From: Halorussus limi
GTDB taxonomy: Archaea; Halobacteriota; Halobacteria; Halobacteriales; Haladaptataceae
NCBI RefSeq assembly: GCF_023238205.1
Contig: NZ_CP096659.1
Span: 3,365,626 to 3,429,625, forward strand
Length of the DNA: 64,000 bases
Direction: 5' to 3'
The notes below the pieces were generated by a model, which was not told the origin of the DNA, made no database searches, and worked only from the letters and a program-made list of their open reading frames with translations. This document shows, piece by piece, positions 63,068-64,000 of the stretch; the first letter of the stretch is position 1; every line of letters starts with the position of its first letter. Made by a program: the position numbers and the translations under genes.

Positions 63068-63191
63068 TTCGGTCCGACTCTGACAGATGCGACTCGGGCG
63101 GAGAGTCCGGGCGTCGAATCCAGCGGAGCGTCGGCGCACGCGCGCGGGCGAGCGCCGAACGCACGCCTCGCGCGGGCCGTTGGCCGTGTAG

Positions 63192-63199
63192 CTTTATCC
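63192..63199 (+). promoter_or_regulatory. TATA box for the dodecin gene
   Basis: CTTTATCC is 27-34 bp before the ATG at 63226. Confidence 0.6.
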
Positions 63200-63225
63200 G
63201 TCTCTACGTGGTACCGCGAGAGGCC

Positions 63226-63426
63226 ATGGTGTTCAAGAAAATCACGCTCATCGGAACGAGCGACGAGAGTTTCGACGCGGCCGCCGACGACGCCATCGAC
63301 CGCGCCGAGCGAACGCTGGACAATCTCAAGTGGGTCGAAGTGGACGAACTCGGGGTCGAGGTGGCCAACGCGCCGGACCGCGAGTATCAGGCCGAGGTGA
63401 CAGTCGCCTTCGAGTTGGAGGAGTAG
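63226..63426 (+). CDS. Dodecin (flavin-binding)
   Basis: A 66-aa protein of the dodecin fold: [20 protein letters not shown] with the conserved Ser/Asp-rich loop, [15 protein letters not shown] (flavin-stacking Trp in this segment) and a beta-rich C-terminus. Twelve subunits form a hollow shell that stores riboflavin or lumichrome in halophilic archaea. It has its own leaderless promoter and no operon partner. Confidence 0.95.
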   Translation: MVFKKITLIGTSDESFDAAADDAIDRAERTLDNLKWVEVDELGVEVANAPDREYQAEVTVAFELEE

Positions 63427-63508
63427 CCCGACCGAACCCGTTCGAACGTCTCGAAAGCGTTCGGTACTCGGCGTCAAGATTAACACCTCGGACGCCCAAC
63501 GGTGGGGT

Positions 63509-63877
63509 ATGAGTACCGAGACCGCACCCGACGGCGACCCCACGCCGAAGATAGAGGTGACGGCGAGCGCCGCGGACGAAGCCCTCGCGCTGCTCGAGAG
63601 CGAGGAATTAGACACCGGAATCGCGGGACTCCGACTGTTCGTCCAGCAGGGCGGTTGCGCTGGCCTGTCCTACGGCATGCGCTTCGACGAGGAACCGGAA
63701 GACGACGACACCGTCTACGAGCACCACGGGCTTCGAGTGTTCGTGGACCCCGCGAGCATGAACTACATCGAGGGGAGCGTCGTGGACTACGAGGACGGCC
63801 TGCAGGGCGCGGGCTTCCACGTCGAGAACCCGAACGTCGTCAGCGAGTGCGGGTGCGGCGAGAGCTTCCGGACGTAG
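63509..63877 (+). CDS. A-type Fe-S cluster carrier (IscA/HesB family)
   Basis: A 122-aa HesB/IscA/ErpA protein starting MSTETAPDGD. The three conserved Cys are visible: C50 in GGCAGLSY, and C114/C116 in SECGCGESF at the C-terminus. It probably delivers [2Fe-2S] or [4Fe-4S] clusters to target enzymes. The AAGATTAAC sequence (63477-63485) is at TATA distance. The ~15 N-terminal residues are an acidic extension. Confidence 0.95.
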   Translation: MSTETAPDGDPTPKIEVTASAADEALALLESEELDTGIAGLRLFVQQGGCAGLSYGMRFDEEPEDDDTVYEHHGLRVFVDPASMNYIEGSVVDYEDGLQGAGFHVENPNVVSECGCGESFRT

Positions 63878-63949
63878 TTCGCCGTCGAGTTCGGGGGCCG
63901 TCGGGTCGCGGGGGTCATTCTTATCACATCGTGAACGCTACGTGAGAGT

Positions 63950-64000
63950 ATGATGAGACGCGAAGCCGCGAGCCCGGTTTCGGACGGAGCCCCGCAGACG
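63950..64000 (+). CDS. Start of an unidentified protein (partial)
   Basis: ATGATG at 63950 opens a frame (MMRREAASPVSDG...) that runs off the end. TTCTTATCAC (63918-63927) is at leaderless TATA distance, which supports a real start, but only 17 residues are visible and no family can be named. Confidence 0.5.
   Translation, partial: MMRREAASPVSDGAPQT

Overview
The window is a piece of a haloarchaeal (class Halobacteria) chromosome. The DNA is GC-rich, the predicted proteins are strongly acidic, and many genes start about 25-32 bp after a TATA box, as expected for leaderless archaeal transcripts. Marker families agree: GlpABC, AglB, AglJ-like, archaellin, HTH_10 (Bat-type), TrmB and several small haloarchaea-only families. 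The genus cannot be fixed from the sequence. No rRNA, tRNA, CRISPR array or intact insertion sequence was recognised.

Layout. (1) 1-7.3 kb: glycerol catabolism. glpK and the start of a membrane protein (minus strand) diverge from glpABC (plus strand), which is followed at once by a Cdc6-like ATPase. (2) 7.3-9.6 kb: a small membrane protein, a nucleotide-sugar-epimerase-like SDR and a divergent Bat-type regulator. (3) 9.6-25.7 kb: a cell-surface N-glycosylation island: a DUF368 lipid-phosphate translocase candidate, AglB oligosaccharyltransferase, a Wzx-type flippase, four divergent alkaline-phosphatase-superfamily enzymes, two GT4 and two GT2 glycosyltransferases (one AglJ-like) and an archaellin with five N-glycosylation sequons, a likely substrate. 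(4) 25.8-31.4 kb: an acyl-CoA synthetase, small regulators and a YyaL-type thioredoxin-fold protein. (5) 31.5-34.4 kb: a two-gene DUF7504-like/CHAT (caspase-like protease) unit. (6) 34.5-42.6 kb: housekeeping genes (thioredoxin, cysteine synthase, ThiI, S-adenosylmethionine synthetase, CYTH phosphatase) with a GIY-YIG-like protein and hypotheticals. (7) 42.7-53.3 kb: a carbohydrate uptake region with Gfo/Idh dehydrogenase, a complete CUT1-type ABC transporter plus a 67-aa membrane protein, an aldo/keto reductase and a TrmB regulator. (8) 53.3-64 kb: a hairpin-rich non-coding segment, PAC2, MscS, USP, 5'-nucleotidase, aminotransferase, a YdjM-like membrane protein, paired membrane proteins, dodecin and an A-type Fe-S protein.

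How the genes work together. Glycerol is phosphorylated (GlpK) and oxidised at the membrane (GlpABC). The central island would build a dolichol-linked glycan (AglJ-like and the other GTs), flip it (Wzx-type), transfer it to archaellin and other surface proteins (AglB), and may recycle the lipid phosphate (DUF368). The sugar ABC operon sits close to TrmB and two oxidoreductases that may process the imported sugar.

Most interesting points: the DUF368-aglB linkage; the four phosphatase-family paralogs sharing an LGY C-terminal tail; the CHAT/DUF7504 pair; a TATA-driven, hairpin-rich candidate ncRNA near 53.6 kb; a perfect palindrome upstream of the SAM synthetase promoter; and two unexplained direct-repeat arrays.
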